From assembly GCF_018613805.1 (NCBI RefSeq), contig NZ_JAGGPL010000009.1:1-64000 (forward strand): DNA of 64,000 nt, read 5' to 3'. A program made the translations under genes and the position numbers. Below are positions 49,468 through 57,698 of the stretch, piece after piece. Each line of letters begins with the position of its first letter. Positions within the stretch are counted from its first letter, which is position 1. The stretch is from Arthrobacter sp. ISL-48. GTDB taxonomy: Bacteria > Actinomycetota > Actinomycetes > Actinomycetales > Micrococcaceae. The notes under the pieces are model-generated. The model saw nothing but the letters and a program-made list of their open reading frames with translations. It ran no database searches and was not told where the DNA came from.

Positions 49468-52400
49468 GTGATCACAGTCCTTGCCGTGCACTTCACGGTG
49501 GCTGCTGTGGCGCCTTTCCTGTTCAGGGCTTGGGGGCGGAATGCGTTTTACGCGCTGGCCGCCGTGCCTGGGATGTCCTTCCTCTGGCTGCTGCTCCAGT
49601 ACGGTGCCGTTTACTCGGACGCTGGGGCGGTCAGCGAAGTCTTCCCCTGGATTTCGGGGCTCAAGATTGAATTCGCCTTCCGGCTGGACGCGCTGGCCTG
49701 GGTTATGTCCCTGCTGGTCCTGGGCGTGGGCTGCCTGGTGCTGGTCTACTGCGCGAGGTACTTCAAAAAGAAGGACCCGGACTTGGGCGGCTTCGGATCC
49801 CAGCTGCTGGCCTTCGCGGGCGCGATGTTCGGCCTGGTGGTCGCCGACGATCTCCTCCTGATGTTCATTTTCTGGGAGCTCACCACCGTCCTGTCCTACC
49901 TGCTGATCGGCTTCGCCCGCACCAGGCTGGCCGCGAGGCGCTCCGCGCTGCAGGCGCTCATGGTCACCACCGCCGGAGGCCTGGCCATGCTTGTGGGGCT
50001 GGTCATGCTTGGCTTCAGCGCCGGCACGTACCGGATTTCGGCCATCCTGGAGCAGGCCCCCGCGCTGGTCACCGGGCCTTCCGGCGCAACGGTGGCGGCC
50101 GCCGTCGTGCTCATCCTGGTTGGCGCAATCACCAAATCCGCACTGGTTCCTTTCCATTTTTGGCTTCCCGGGGCCATGGCAGCACCAACGCCGGTCAGCG
50201 CCTACCTCCACGCCGCTGCGATGGTGAAGGCGGGCGTCTACCTCGTGGCCCGGCTCGCCCCCGGGTTCGCGGAAATCTCCTACTGGCCCCCGATAGTGCT
50301 CGGGCTGGGGCTCGCCACCATGTTGGTAGGCGGGTACCGGGCACTGCGCCAGACAGACATCAAGCTCATCCTTGCCTATGGCACCGTCAGCCAACTCGGT
50401 TTCCTCATTATGGTGGTGGGGCTCGGGACGCCGGACGCTGCGCTCGCCGCTCTTGCCATGCTCCTGGCCCACGGCCTGTTCAAGGCCACCCTGTTCCTGG
50501 TGGTCGGCATCATCGACCACCAGTCCGGCACCCGCGATGTCCGCAAATTGTCAGGCGTCTTCAGCTCGTCCCGTGCCCTGGGCATCGTGGCCGGAATCGG
50601 GGCCGCCTCCATGGCAGGCGTTCCGCTGCTGGCCGGGTTTGTGGCCAAGGAATCGGTACTGGAGGCCTTTGTCCGCGAGGCCTCCGACGGCGGGCCCTGG
50701 AGCCTTGCGCTGCTGGTGGGGATCGTGCTGGGTTCCGTCCTGACGTTCGCCTACAGCGCCCGCTTTATGTGGGGCGCGTTTGCCGTTAAGCCAGGCGTGG
50801 ACCGGACTCCCTTCAGGGCGGTCAGGCCCTCCTTCCTCGCAGCCCCCGCCATCCTCAGCGTCCTCAGCATTGCCTATGGCGTGTGGCCGGCCCCAGTTGA
50901 CAGCTGGGTCCAGCCGTACGCCGCGTTGTTCGCCGCAACCGGGCCCGACGCCGGGACTCCAGGTGCGCAGGCCGGTCACCTTGCGCTGTGGCACGGCTAC
51001 ACCCCTGCCCTGGCCCTGACCGCTGTCACCTTCGGGCTGGGCCTGGTCATGCACTTTGGGCGCAATCTGGTGGCCCGGGCACAGGACCGTGTGCCCGGCT
51101 GGATCGACGGCGACCGCGCCTACCAGAACACCATTGGGGCCCTGGACGACGCGGCGGTCTGGGTCACCGGCCGCACCCAGCGCGGCTCGCTCTACTACTA
51201 CCTGGCCGTCATCCTCACGGTGGCTTTTGTGCTCCCACTGACGGCCCTGGTCGCTGCCAACAAGCCGCTGCCGGAGGGCCTGTACTTCATCGACCCCAAC
51301 TCGCCACTCCAGCTCGTGGCCGGCGCTGGCATTGTGATCGGCGCCCTCGCCGCGGTGAAGGCCAACAAACGCTTCCTGGCTGTGCTGATGGTCTCCGTGA
51401 CCGGCTACGGGGTCGCCCTGATGTTCGCGCTCCAGGGCGCGCCGGACCTGGCCCTCACCCAGATGCTGGTGGAAACCATCATCCTGGTGGCGTTCGTCCT
51501 GGCCATGCGCAGCCTGCCCGCCGAGCTCCGGGACCGGACCGGCGGAAAGTACCGCGTGGTTCGCGTCATCATCGGGCTGGCTTTCGGCACCACCATGGTC
51601 TTCGCGGCGATCTATGCCATGGGTGCCCGCGTCGCCACGCCCGTGTCCTTGGAGTTTCCGCGCCTCGCGTACGAGGGCGGCGGCGGGCTCAACATCGTCA
51701 ATGTGACCCTCGTGGACATCCGCGCCTGGGACACTTTCGGTGAAATCTCGGTCCTGGCCCTGGCCGCCACGGGGGTCGCAAGCCTCATCTTCGTCCGCGG
51801 CAGAGGGGACCGCATCCGGGTGTCGTCCATCATCGCGGACGGAACTGTCGGCCGGCACACCGGCGTGGATCCCGGCTCACGGGATGCCGCCGCACTGGCC
51901 ATCAGCCGCAAGTTTGCCGCGTCCACCCGCGATGCGTGGATCGTCGCTGGACGCACTTTGGCACCGGAAAGGCGCTCCATCATCTTTGAAGTGGTGACCA
52001 GGCTCATCTTCCACTCCCTGATCGTCTTCTCCCTCTACCTCCTGCTGGCAGGCCACAACTTTCCAGGCGGCGGATTCGCCGGCGGCCTGACGGCTGGGCT
52101 TGCCCTCGCCATCCGCTATCTGGCCGGTGGCCGCTTCGAACTGCGGGAGGCCACGCCGATCAGCGCGGGGACACTGCTGGGGATCGGACTCGCCACGGCA
52201 GCGGCGTCCGGCGTGGTACCCCTCCTGCTTGGCGGGCAGGTGTTCCAGTCCGCCATTATCGAGCTGTGGCTGCCGGTGTTCGGCGACATCAAGTTCGTCA
52301 CCTCGACCATCTTCGACATCGGCGTGTACATCGTGGTCGTCGGCCTGGTGCTGGACGTGCTGCGCAGCCTGGGCGCCGAGATCGACGAACACTTCGAAGA

Positions 52401-52476
52401 CCAGGAAACGGCGCCTGCCGAGGAGCAGGAGCCGCTGGGCGTCCCTGCCGAAACCACCGCAAAGGGCAAAGCATGA
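49468..52476 (+). CDS. mrpA: Mrp Na+/H+ antiporter subunit A, fused to the MrpB domain
   Basis: 1002 residues. The N-terminal ~620 residues are the NuoL-like proton-pumping part (VVADDLLLMFIFWELTTVLSYL in part: LLMFIFWELTTVLSYLLIG), including LMLLAHGLFKATLFLVVGI. The C-terminal ~150 residues (after about 830) resemble MrpB: HSLIVFSLYLLLAGHNFPGG, ending in a charged tail. MrpA and B are fused, as in many actinobacteria. The GTG at 49468 follows GGAG. Start of a six-gene operon with ATGA overlaps. The complex exports Na+ using the proton gradient. Confidence 0.94.
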   Translation: MITVLAVHFTVAAVAPFLFRAWGRNAFYALAAVPGMSFLWLLLQYGAVYSDAGAVSEVFPWISGLKIEFAFRLDALAWVMSLLVLGVGCLVLVYCARYFKKKDPDLGGFGSQLLAFAGAMFGLVVADDLLLMFIFWELTTVLSYLLIGFARTRLAARRSALQALMVTTAGGLAMLVGLVMLGFSAGTYRISAILEQAPALVTGPSGATVAAAVVLILVGAITKSALVPFHFWLPGAMAAPTPVSAYLHAAAMVKAGVYLVARLAPGFAEISYWPPIVLGLGLATMLVGGYRALRQTDIKLILAYGTVSQLGFLIMVVGLGTPDAALAALAMLLAHGLFKATLFLVVGIIDHQSGTRDVRKLSGVFSSSRALGIVAGIGAASMAGVPLLAGFVAKESVLEAFVREASDGGPWSLALLVGIVLGSVLTFAYSARFMWGAFAVKPGVDRTPFRAVRPSFLAAPAILSVLSIAYGVWPAPVDSWVQPYAALFAATGPDAGTPGAQAGHLALWHGYTPALALTAVTFGLGLVMHFGRNLVARAQDRVPGWIDGDRAYQNTIGALDDAAVWVTGRTQRGSLYYYLAVILTVAFVLPLTALVAANKPLPEGLYFIDPNSPLQLVAGAGIVIGALAAVKANKRFLAVLMVSVTGYGVALMFALQGAPDLALTQMLVETIILVAFVLAMRSLPAELRDRTGGKYRVVRVIIGLAFGTTMVFAAIYAMGARVATPVSLEFPRLAYEGGGGLNIVNVTLVDIRAWDTFGEISVLALAATGVASLIFVRGRGDRIRVSSIIADGTVGRHTGVDPGSRDAAALAISRKFAASTRDAWIVAGRTLAPERRSIIFEVVTRLIFHSLIVFSLYLLLAGHNFPGGGFAGGLTAGLALAIRYLAGGRFELREATPISAGTLLGIGLATAAASGVVPLLLGGQVFQSAIIELWLPVFGDIKFVTSTIFDIGVYIVVVGLVLDVLRSLGAEIDEHFEDQETAPAEEQEPLGVPAETTAKGKA

Positions 52477-53063
52477 GCGTCAACCTGACCCTCCTCTCGG
52501 TCATGGGGGCCCTGTATGCGTGCGGTATTTACCTGATCCTTGAGCGCAGTCTTACCCGGGTGCTCCTGGGACTCATGCTGCTGGCCAACGCAACCAACCT
52601 GCTGATCCTCGCCACTGGCGGTTACGCCGGGCTCTCTCCCTTCTACTCGAAGGGCACCCCTGCCCAGGACTACAGCGATCCCCTTCCCCAGGCGCTGATC
52701 CTGACGTCGATCGTCATCTCCTTCGCCGTGACGGCGTTTATGCTCGGCATCATCTACCGAACCTGGGTCCTCGCACGGCAGGACGAGATCCAGGACGACG
52801 TGGAAGACCGCCGCGTCGCAGAGACCCCCAGCTTCGATGCTGAGGATGACGCGGAGATCCCGGCCGAGACGTCCGAGTTTCCGCTGACCATGATCGGCAG
52901 CGACGGACGCGCCGTCTCCGATTACGCCACCGTAGGCGCGGTGGAAAGCGCCGAGCCAACCATCGCCGCCGGAGGCAAAAGGATCCCTGCCGCGGATGCC
53001 GCCGCGGAAGAGCAGCCCGGATCGCAGAACACTACCCTTGACCCCGAAGGAGGTATGCGGTGA
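52473..53063 (+). CDS. mrpC: Mrp antiporter subunit C, with a long acidic tail
   Basis: 196 residues. The first ~105 residues are NuoK-like, with three helices (LLGLMLLANATNLLILATGG, in part GLMLLANATNLLI). The following ~90 residues are hydrophilic and acidic (DEIQDDVEDRRVAETPSFD and AEIPAETSEFP), absent from the ~115-residue MrpC of Bacillus. The start overlaps the mrpA stop (ATGA), and its stop overlaps the mrpD start (GTGA). A core subunit of the antiporter complex. Confidence 0.92.
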   Translation: MSVNLTLLSVMGALYACGIYLILERSLTRVLLGLMLLANATNLLILATGGYAGLSPFYSKGTPAQDYSDPLPQALILTSIVISFAVTAFMLGIIYRTWVLARQDEIQDDVEDRRVAETPSFDAEDDAEIPAETSEFPLTMIGSDGRAVSDYATVGAVESAEPTIAAGGKRIPAADAAAEEQPGSQNTTLDPEGGMR

Positions 53064-54664
53064 ACATCGCAAGCCTCGCCCCGCTCGCCGTCGTACTTCC
53101 CATCCTGGGGGCCGCCCTGACCTTTGTCCTGATCCGGCACTCCCGGGCCCAGCGGGCCGTCAGCATCGCACTGCTCTCCCTCACGCTCCTGTTGGAGTGC
53201 CTGCTCCTGTCCTCCGTCTGGGAAGGCGGAACGGCGGCCGTCAACATCGCCGGCTGGCTGCCGCCCTGGGGCATCGTGATGGTGGTGGACCAGTTCTCGT
53301 CCCTCATGCTGGTGGTGTCCTCGGCGGTGAGCCTCGCCGTGCTTGTCTACGCCACAGGCCAGGGCATGGCCGACGGTGACCAGGACGCTCCCGTCTCGAT
53401 CTTCCACCCCACCTACCTGATCCTGGTCGCGGGCGTGTCCAACGCTTTCCTGTCGGGGGATCTTTTCAATCTGTATGTGGGCTTCGAAATCCTGCTGACG
53501 GCAAGCTATGTACTGATGACGCTGGGCGGCACCGGGCCCCGTATCCGCGCCGGCGTCACGTATGTCGTGGTGTCCGTGGTGTCTTCTGTGCTGTTCCTGA
53601 TTTCCATCGCCATGATCTATGGCGCCACCGGAACCGTGAACATGGCTGATCTGGCCATCAAGCTCGGTGACCTGGACCAAGGGACCAAGACCCTCCTGCA
53701 CGTGATGCTCCTGGTGGCTTTCGGCATCAAGGCGGCCGTGTTCCCGCTGTCCTTCTGGCTCCCCGACTCCTATCCCACGGCGCCGGCACCGGTCACAGCC
53801 GTGTTCGCCGGCCTGCTCACCAAGGTGGGGGTGTACGCCATGGTGCGAACCGAGACCCTGCTCTTCCCCGGGGACACCCTGAACACGCCGCTGATGGTGG
53901 CGGCGTTGCTCACCATGGTGGTGGGAATCCTGGGCGCCCTGGCCCAAAGCGACATCAAGCGTCTGCTCTCGTTCACCCTGGTAAGCCACATCGGCTATAT
54001 GGTGTTCGGCCTGGCCATGTCCTCCGCTGCCGGGTTGGGCGCCGCCGTGTTCTACGTGGCACACCACATCACCATCCAGACCAGCCTCTTCCTGGTCACG
54101 GGCCTGATTGAACGCCGAGGCGGCAGCTCCTCGGTGGACCGGCTGGCCGGCCTCGCCAAACTGTCACCAATGCTGGCACTGCTCTTCTTCATTCCGGCCA
54201 TGAACCTTGCCGGCATCCCGCCCTTCTCCGGCTTCTTGGGGAAGGTGGGCTTGATGCAGGCAGGCATCGAACTCGGCACGCCACTGGCCTACACGCTGGT
54301 CGTCGGAGGGGTAGTCACGAGCCTCCTCACGCTCCTTGCCGTCGCCCGGGTCTGGAACCGCGCATTCTGGCGCAAGCCCACAGATGCGGACCACCCGGAC
54401 CCCGTGCTGCTGGCGGACCACGCGGATTCGGACACCGGCCGCCGCGGCGGCCGCAACAACGTGGTCCTGTTGCCCCGCAGCATGGTGGGCTCCACGATGG
54501 GGCTGGTGGTGCTTGGGGTGGCGTTGACTATTTTCGCGGGCCCGCTGTTCAACGTGGCGGACCAGGCGGCAACGGACATGCTGGACAGGTCCTCCTACAT
54601 CCAGGCCGTGCTCGGCGAGGATGCGCCCGTGCCCCAAGTCCTTACGTCGGGAGGCGGCAGATGA
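53060..54664 (+). CDS. mrpD: Mrp antiporter subunit D
   Basis: 534 residues from GTG. NuoM/N-like, about fourteen helices, with the conserved loop LFNLYVGFEILLTASYVLM, SYPTAPAPVTAVFAGLLTKV and the AQSDIKRLLSFTLVSHIG motif of antiporter-like subunits. It probably forms a second proton channel. A Arg/His/Asp-rich loop (DADHPDPVLLADHADSD) lies near the C-terminus. The start is set by the overlap with mrpC. Confidence 0.94.
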   Translation: MNIASLAPLAVVLPILGAALTFVLIRHSRAQRAVSIALLSLTLLLECLLLSSVWEGGTAAVNIAGWLPPWGIVMVVDQFSSLMLVVSSAVSLAVLVYATGQGMADGDQDAPVSIFHPTYLILVAGVSNAFLSGDLFNLYVGFEILLTASYVLMTLGGTGPRIRAGVTYVVVSVVSSVLFLISIAMIYGATGTVNMADLAIKLGDLDQGTKTLLHVMLLVAFGIKAAVFPLSFWLPDSYPTAPAPVTAVFAGLLTKVGVYAMVRTETLLFPGDTLNTPLMVAALLTMVVGILGALAQSDIKRLLSFTLVSHIGYMVFGLAMSSAAGLGAAVFYVAHHITIQTSLFLVTGLIERRGGSSSVDRLAGLAKLSPMLALLFFIPAMNLAGIPPFSGFLGKVGLMQAGIELGTPLAYTLVVGGVVTSLLTLLAVARVWNRAFWRKPTDADHPDPVLLADHADSDTGRRGGRNNVVLLPRSMVGSTMGLVVLGVALTIFAGPLFNVADQAATDMLDRSSYIQAVLGEDAPVPQVLTSGGGR

Positions 54665-55203
54665 ACCGACGCATCTCCCTGCGCCAGGAACTGCCGCTCC
54701 TGGTGTGGCTGGTGTTCGTCTGGGGCGCCCTGTGGCAGGACTTCAGCCCGGGCAATCTGCTGTTCGGCGCGCTGCTGGCGGTTGTGGTGGCGCGGATGTT
54801 CTACCTTCCCCCTGTGGAAGTCAGCGGGCGTTTCAATGTCCTCTACGCTATTCCGTTCGCCCTGGGGTTCCTCGGACGGGTGGCCGCCGCGAGCTTCCAG
54901 GTCATGTATCTCGCCGTCTTCCGCGGGCCCTACGTGAGCAACGCCGTCGTCGCCGTCCCGTTGCGGAGCCGCCAGGACCTGATGGTCACAGCCACTGGTC
55001 ACGTCATCTCCCTGATCCCAGGCTCCCTGGTGGTGGAGGTGGACCGGTCAACGTCCACCCTGTACCTGCACGGGCTGAACGTCAGGAACGCGGAGGACGC
55101 GGCGAAACTGCGCGACGACGTCCGGGCCATAGAGGCCAGGCTGATCCGGATAATGGGTACCCGGGAAGAACTTGAATTGATCCGGCTGGAGGCCGCACCA
55201 TGA
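54661..55203 (+). CDS. mrpE: Mrp antiporter subunit E
   Basis: 180 residues with two or three N-terminal helices (LPLLVWLVFVWGALWQDFSP) and a soluble C-terminal half containing LIPGSLVVEVDRSTSTLYLH, the conserved MrpE segment. It starts inside the mrpD stop (ATGA). Essential accessory subunit of the complex in other species. Confidence 0.92.
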   Translation: MNRRISLRQELPLLVWLVFVWGALWQDFSPGNLLFGALLAVVVARMFYLPPVEVSGRFNVLYAIPFALGFLGRVAAASFQVMYLAVFRGPYVSNAVVAVPLRSRQDLMVTATGHVISLIPGSLVVEVDRSTSTLYLHGLNVRNAEDAAKLRDDVRAIEARLIRIMGTREELELIRLEAAP

Positions 55204-55478
55204 TGCAGACCGTCCTGGCTGTCACGGCAGTCATCCTTTCGCTGGCTGCCGCGGGTGCCATCATCAGGATCGCGCGCGGTCCTTCATTGCTGGACCGGGT
55301 GCTGGCCTCCGATGTCCTGCTGGCCATCCTGGGAGCGGCGCTGTGCATTGATATGGCCGTTAACCGGCACCTGGACAACCTGATGCTGCTTGTCGCGCTC
55401 TCCGTCATCGGCTTCATCGGCTCGGTGACGGTTGCCCGGTTCGTGGCAGACCGGCGGGAGCAGCCCCGTGATTCCTGA
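55200..55478 (+). CDS. mrpF: Mrp antiporter subunit F
   Basis: 92 residues, three helices, with IIRIARGPSLLDRVLASDVL as the conserved MrpF loop. It overlaps mrpE by ATGA and mrpG by 11 bases. Confidence 0.93.
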   Translation: MMQTVLAVTAVILSLAAAGAIIRIARGPSLLDRVLASDVLLAILGAALCIDMAVNRHLDNLMLLVALSVIGFIGSVTVARFVADRREQPRDS

Positions 55479-55872
55479 TGCAGGCACGCTGGATGCCGTC
55501 ATCGACGGCCTGTCCGCGGTGTTCATGGTGGTTGGTGCCCTGATGTCACTGGCCGCAGCGGTGGGATTGCTGCGATTCCCTGACCTCCTGAGCAGGATGC
55601 ATGCCGCCACCAAACCGCAGGTCCTGGGACTGTTCCTGCTGTTGGCAGCCATGGGCCTGCAACTACGGACGTGGTGGGTGTGGCCCGTGCTGCTGGTGGC
55701 CTGGATCTTCCAGCTGCTGACGGTGCCAGTGTCCGCGCATATGGTGGGACGCGCCGGATACCGCACCAAGCACCTGCACAGGGAGCTGCTCAGCACTGAC
55801 GAGCTGGAAGCCGTGGTGCAGAAAGCCGCCGCCAAAGCCGCCCGTGAGGACAGTTCCGACGGCGGACATTAG
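55468..55872 (+). CDS. mrpG: Mrp antiporter subunit G
   Basis: 134 residues from the GTG at 55468, with GGGAG upstream; an in-frame start at 55432 would sit deep in mrpF. MrpG signature LLRFPDLLSRMHAATKPQVL is followed by three helices. The C-terminus carries a charged tail (ELEAVVQKAAAKAAREDS). Last gene of the operon. Confidence 0.92.
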   Translation: MIPDAGTLDAVIDGLSAVFMVVGALMSLAAAVGLLRFPDLLSRMHAATKPQVLGLFLLLAAMGLQLRTWWVWPVLLVAWIFQLLTVPVSAHMVGRAGYRTKHLHRELLSTDELEAVVQKAAAKAAREDSSDGGH

Positions 55873-55905
55873 GCCGCGGCGGACCGCTGGGACCAGCAGG
55901 TCCTG

Positions 55906-56166
55906 TCAGACGATGTCCTGGCTCTTGGCGAAGCGTGTGATGGCCCGCTGCGTGCCACGGTTGGCGAGTACCTGGATGATTGTGCTGACCGAGGCAGAGA
56001 TGAGTGCGAACGTCAGCGCCGAGCGGAGGCTGGTGGGGGTGTCATCCTTGCCCGTGGGCGCCTTCCTGCCGGTGGACTTTTCCCACACTGCGTTGACTAC
56101 CTTGGTGCCGATGAACCCGGCGCCGATACTTACTCCAGCGCCAAGCAACTTGATGAAGAGGTTCAT
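55906..56166 (-). CDS. DUF4235 small membrane protein
   Basis: 86 residues. One N-terminal helix with a Gly-rich pattern (LLGAGVSIGAGFIGTKVVNA) is followed by a polar loop (TGRKAPTGKDDTPTS) and a second helix, matching DUF4235. Function unknown; actinobacterial. It converges on mrpG. The start has GGAGTC upstream on the minus strand. Confidence 0.88.
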   Translation of the reverse strand: MNLFIKLLGAGVSIGAGFIGTKVVNAVWEKSTGRKAPTGKDDTPTSLRSALTFALISASVSTIIQVLANRGTQRAITRFAKSQDIV

Positions 56167-56240
56167 TCCGGGGACTCCTTGTGGGCGGAAACGGGACTCA
56201 CATTAGCCTAACGTCATAAGGCGGGGCGCCGGTGCCAGTG

Positions 56241-56783
56241 CTACCCGGCCCGCATCGAGCCCAGGATCTCCCGCAGCGCCTCCACCACCAGGTCGTGGTC
56301 CTGCTGTTGGGGCAATCCGGACACTGTGACGGTGGCCACCGCGCCTACCCCGGCCACGTAGACCGGAAAGGAGCCGCCGTGGGGAGCATACCGGGACTCG
56401 TCGAACCAGCCGTGATCCTCAATCCGCCCGCCATGACGCCGGCCCCGGAGCCCCACCAGGAGCGAGGGAACCTCATACCGGGCGGCAGTGCGCTGCTTCG
56501 CCCGGATCCATTGCTCGTTGTCCGGTGTGGCACCGTCGAGGGCCACGTGGAACAGAACCTGCTCGCCCTTGGTGATGTCGATCGCGATGGGCAAGCGCCG
56601 GCTCTTTCCCAGCTCCACCAGAAGCAGGCCCAGGTTGAGGGAGTCGTCTTTGCTGAAATGCGGGAACTGCAGCTCCCCGATCTCCGCTTCAATCCGGCCG
56701 ATCAATGCCTCAAGCAACCCTGCGGGCTGGCTCGCGCGGGAGTCGGGATCGAACGCTGTCACAGGGGAGGATTCGGCTGTCAT
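56241..56783 (-). CDS. UPF0303 / haem-degrading-domain protein (HbpS/GlcG-like fold)
   Basis: 180 residues from the ATG at 56783. The 16 residues of in-frame sequence before it are not conserved. Core features: ALNLGLLLVELGKSRRLPIA-like helix (LNLGLLLVELGKSRRLPIAI), HVALDGATPDNEQWIRAKQR and APHGGSFPVYV, as in UPF0303 proteins. Related folds bind haem or cobalamin, but the role here is unknown. Cytosolic. It is divergent from the riboswitch-controlled thiamine operon. Confidence 0.82.
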   Translation of the reverse strand: MTAESSPVTAFDPDSRASQPAGLLEALIGRIEAEIGELQFPHFSKDDSLNLGLLLVELGKSRRLPIAIDITKGEQVLFHVALDGATPDNEQWIRAKQRTAARYEVPSLLVGLRGRRHGGRIEDHGWFDESRYAPHGGSFPVYVAGVGAVATVTVSGLPQQQDHDLVVEALREILGSMRAG

Positions 56784-56849
56784 GGCCCACAATCTACCGC
56801 GCCTGCGGTGTAGACTGGACCACGCCCACAAGGGCAGATTTATTTACGA

Positions 56850-56967
56850 CAGGGGAGCGCCGCCGTCGGGCATCACTGGCAATGCCAGGAACCGCAGGTG
56901 GGCGCTGAGAGTGCGGACAGCCGCAGACCCTCGAACCTGATCCGGTTAGTACCGGCGCAAGGGAGTC
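56850..56967 (+). ncRNA. TPP riboswitch (THI element)
   Basis: The conserved sections appear in order: AGGGGAGC at the 5' end, GCTGAGAG at 56904-56911, then GACCCT, AACCTGATCCGGTTAGTACC and GCAAGGGA at the 3' end. A longer than usual P3 arm lies between the first two, roughly 56861-56901. It binds thiamine diphosphate and represses. It precedes ykoE by about 80 bases, so thiamine uptake should shut off when TPP is abundant. Confidence 0.95.
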
Positions 56968-57023
56968 GAGTTCTCGAAGTGTCCGGCAAAGGCGGCCAAC
57001 GCCGACCGCCGGGTGCACTTTCC

Positions 57024-57042
57024 CCTCCTGTTCCTCAGGAGG
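57024..57042 (+). promoter_or_regulatory. Shine-Dalgarno-sequestering hairpin of the TPP riboswitch
   Basis: CCTCCTG at 57024-57030 pairs perfectly with CAGGAGG at 57036-57042 around the loop TTCCT. The right arm is the ykoE ribosome binding site. This is the expected expression platform for a riboswitch acting on translation, and no T-rich terminator is seen. Confidence 0.8.
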
Positions 57043-57047
57043 ACCAC

Positions 57048-57698
57048 ATGACAACTGCAGCAATCAAGAAGACCGGCAATACCTGGCGCGTCGTGGACAT
57101 CGTGGTGGCGGCCCTCATCGCCATCGCCGGCGGCGTGATCTTCTGGGCCTGGTCCCAGGGCGCGGGAATCGTCTCCGCCCCCATGAACGCCGTCTACCCA
57201 CCCATGACCGGCCTGATCGCCGGCGGCTGGATGATCCCCGCAGTGCTGGGAATGCTCATCGTCCGCAAGCCGGGCGCGGCGCTGTTCTGCGAAACCGTGG
57301 CCGCAACCGGCGAGCTCATCATGGGTTCGCAGTACGGCGCTACCGTCCTCATTTCCGGAATCCTGCAGGGTCTGGGCGCCGAGCTGGTGTTCCTCCTGCT
57401 GGTCTACGGCAACTTCCGGTTCAGGTCTTTCCTGTTCCAGAAGTACAACCTCGCCGCTGCCCTGCTGGCCGGTGCCGGCGCCGGGCTTTTCTGCGGCCTC
57501 AACGATTCCTTCCTGCCCTGGGGCTGGAACATCGCCTATGAAGCCGGCGACAAGCTCGCCTACATCCTGTTCTGCACGGTCTCCGGCGCCATCATTGCCG
57601 GCGCCCTGTCCTGGATCGCCACCCGCGGTCTGGCCAAGACCGGCGTGCTGAGCTCCTTCGCGTCCCGCAAGGCCGCCTCGGAGCCCGTCTTCAACTGA
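57048..57698 (+). CDS. ykoE: ECF transporter S component for thiamine or its precursor
   Basis: 216 residues with five or six helices, an integral membrane substrate-binding subunit. YkoE-type features: IISAPMNAVYPPMTGLIAGG-like loop (SAPMNAVYPPMTGLIAGGWM), CETVAATGELIMGSQYG and WNIAYEAGDKLAYILF. Control by the TPP riboswitch makes thiamine or HMP the clear ligand. AGGAGGA before the ATG. Its stop overlaps the start of the ATPase gene (ATG at 57698). In-frame sequence upstream to 56898 lies inside the riboswitch and is not coding. Confidence 0.93.
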   Translation: MTTAAIKKTGNTWRVVDIVVAALIAIAGGVIFWAWSQGAGIVSAPMNAVYPPMTGLIAGGWMIPAVLGMLIVRKPGAALFCETVAATGELIMGSQYGATVLISGILQGLGAELVFLLLVYGNFRFRSFLFQKYNLAAALLAGAGAGLFCGLNDSFLPWGWNIAYEAGDKLAYILFCTVSGAIIAGALSWIATRGLAKTGVLSSFASRKAASEPVFN

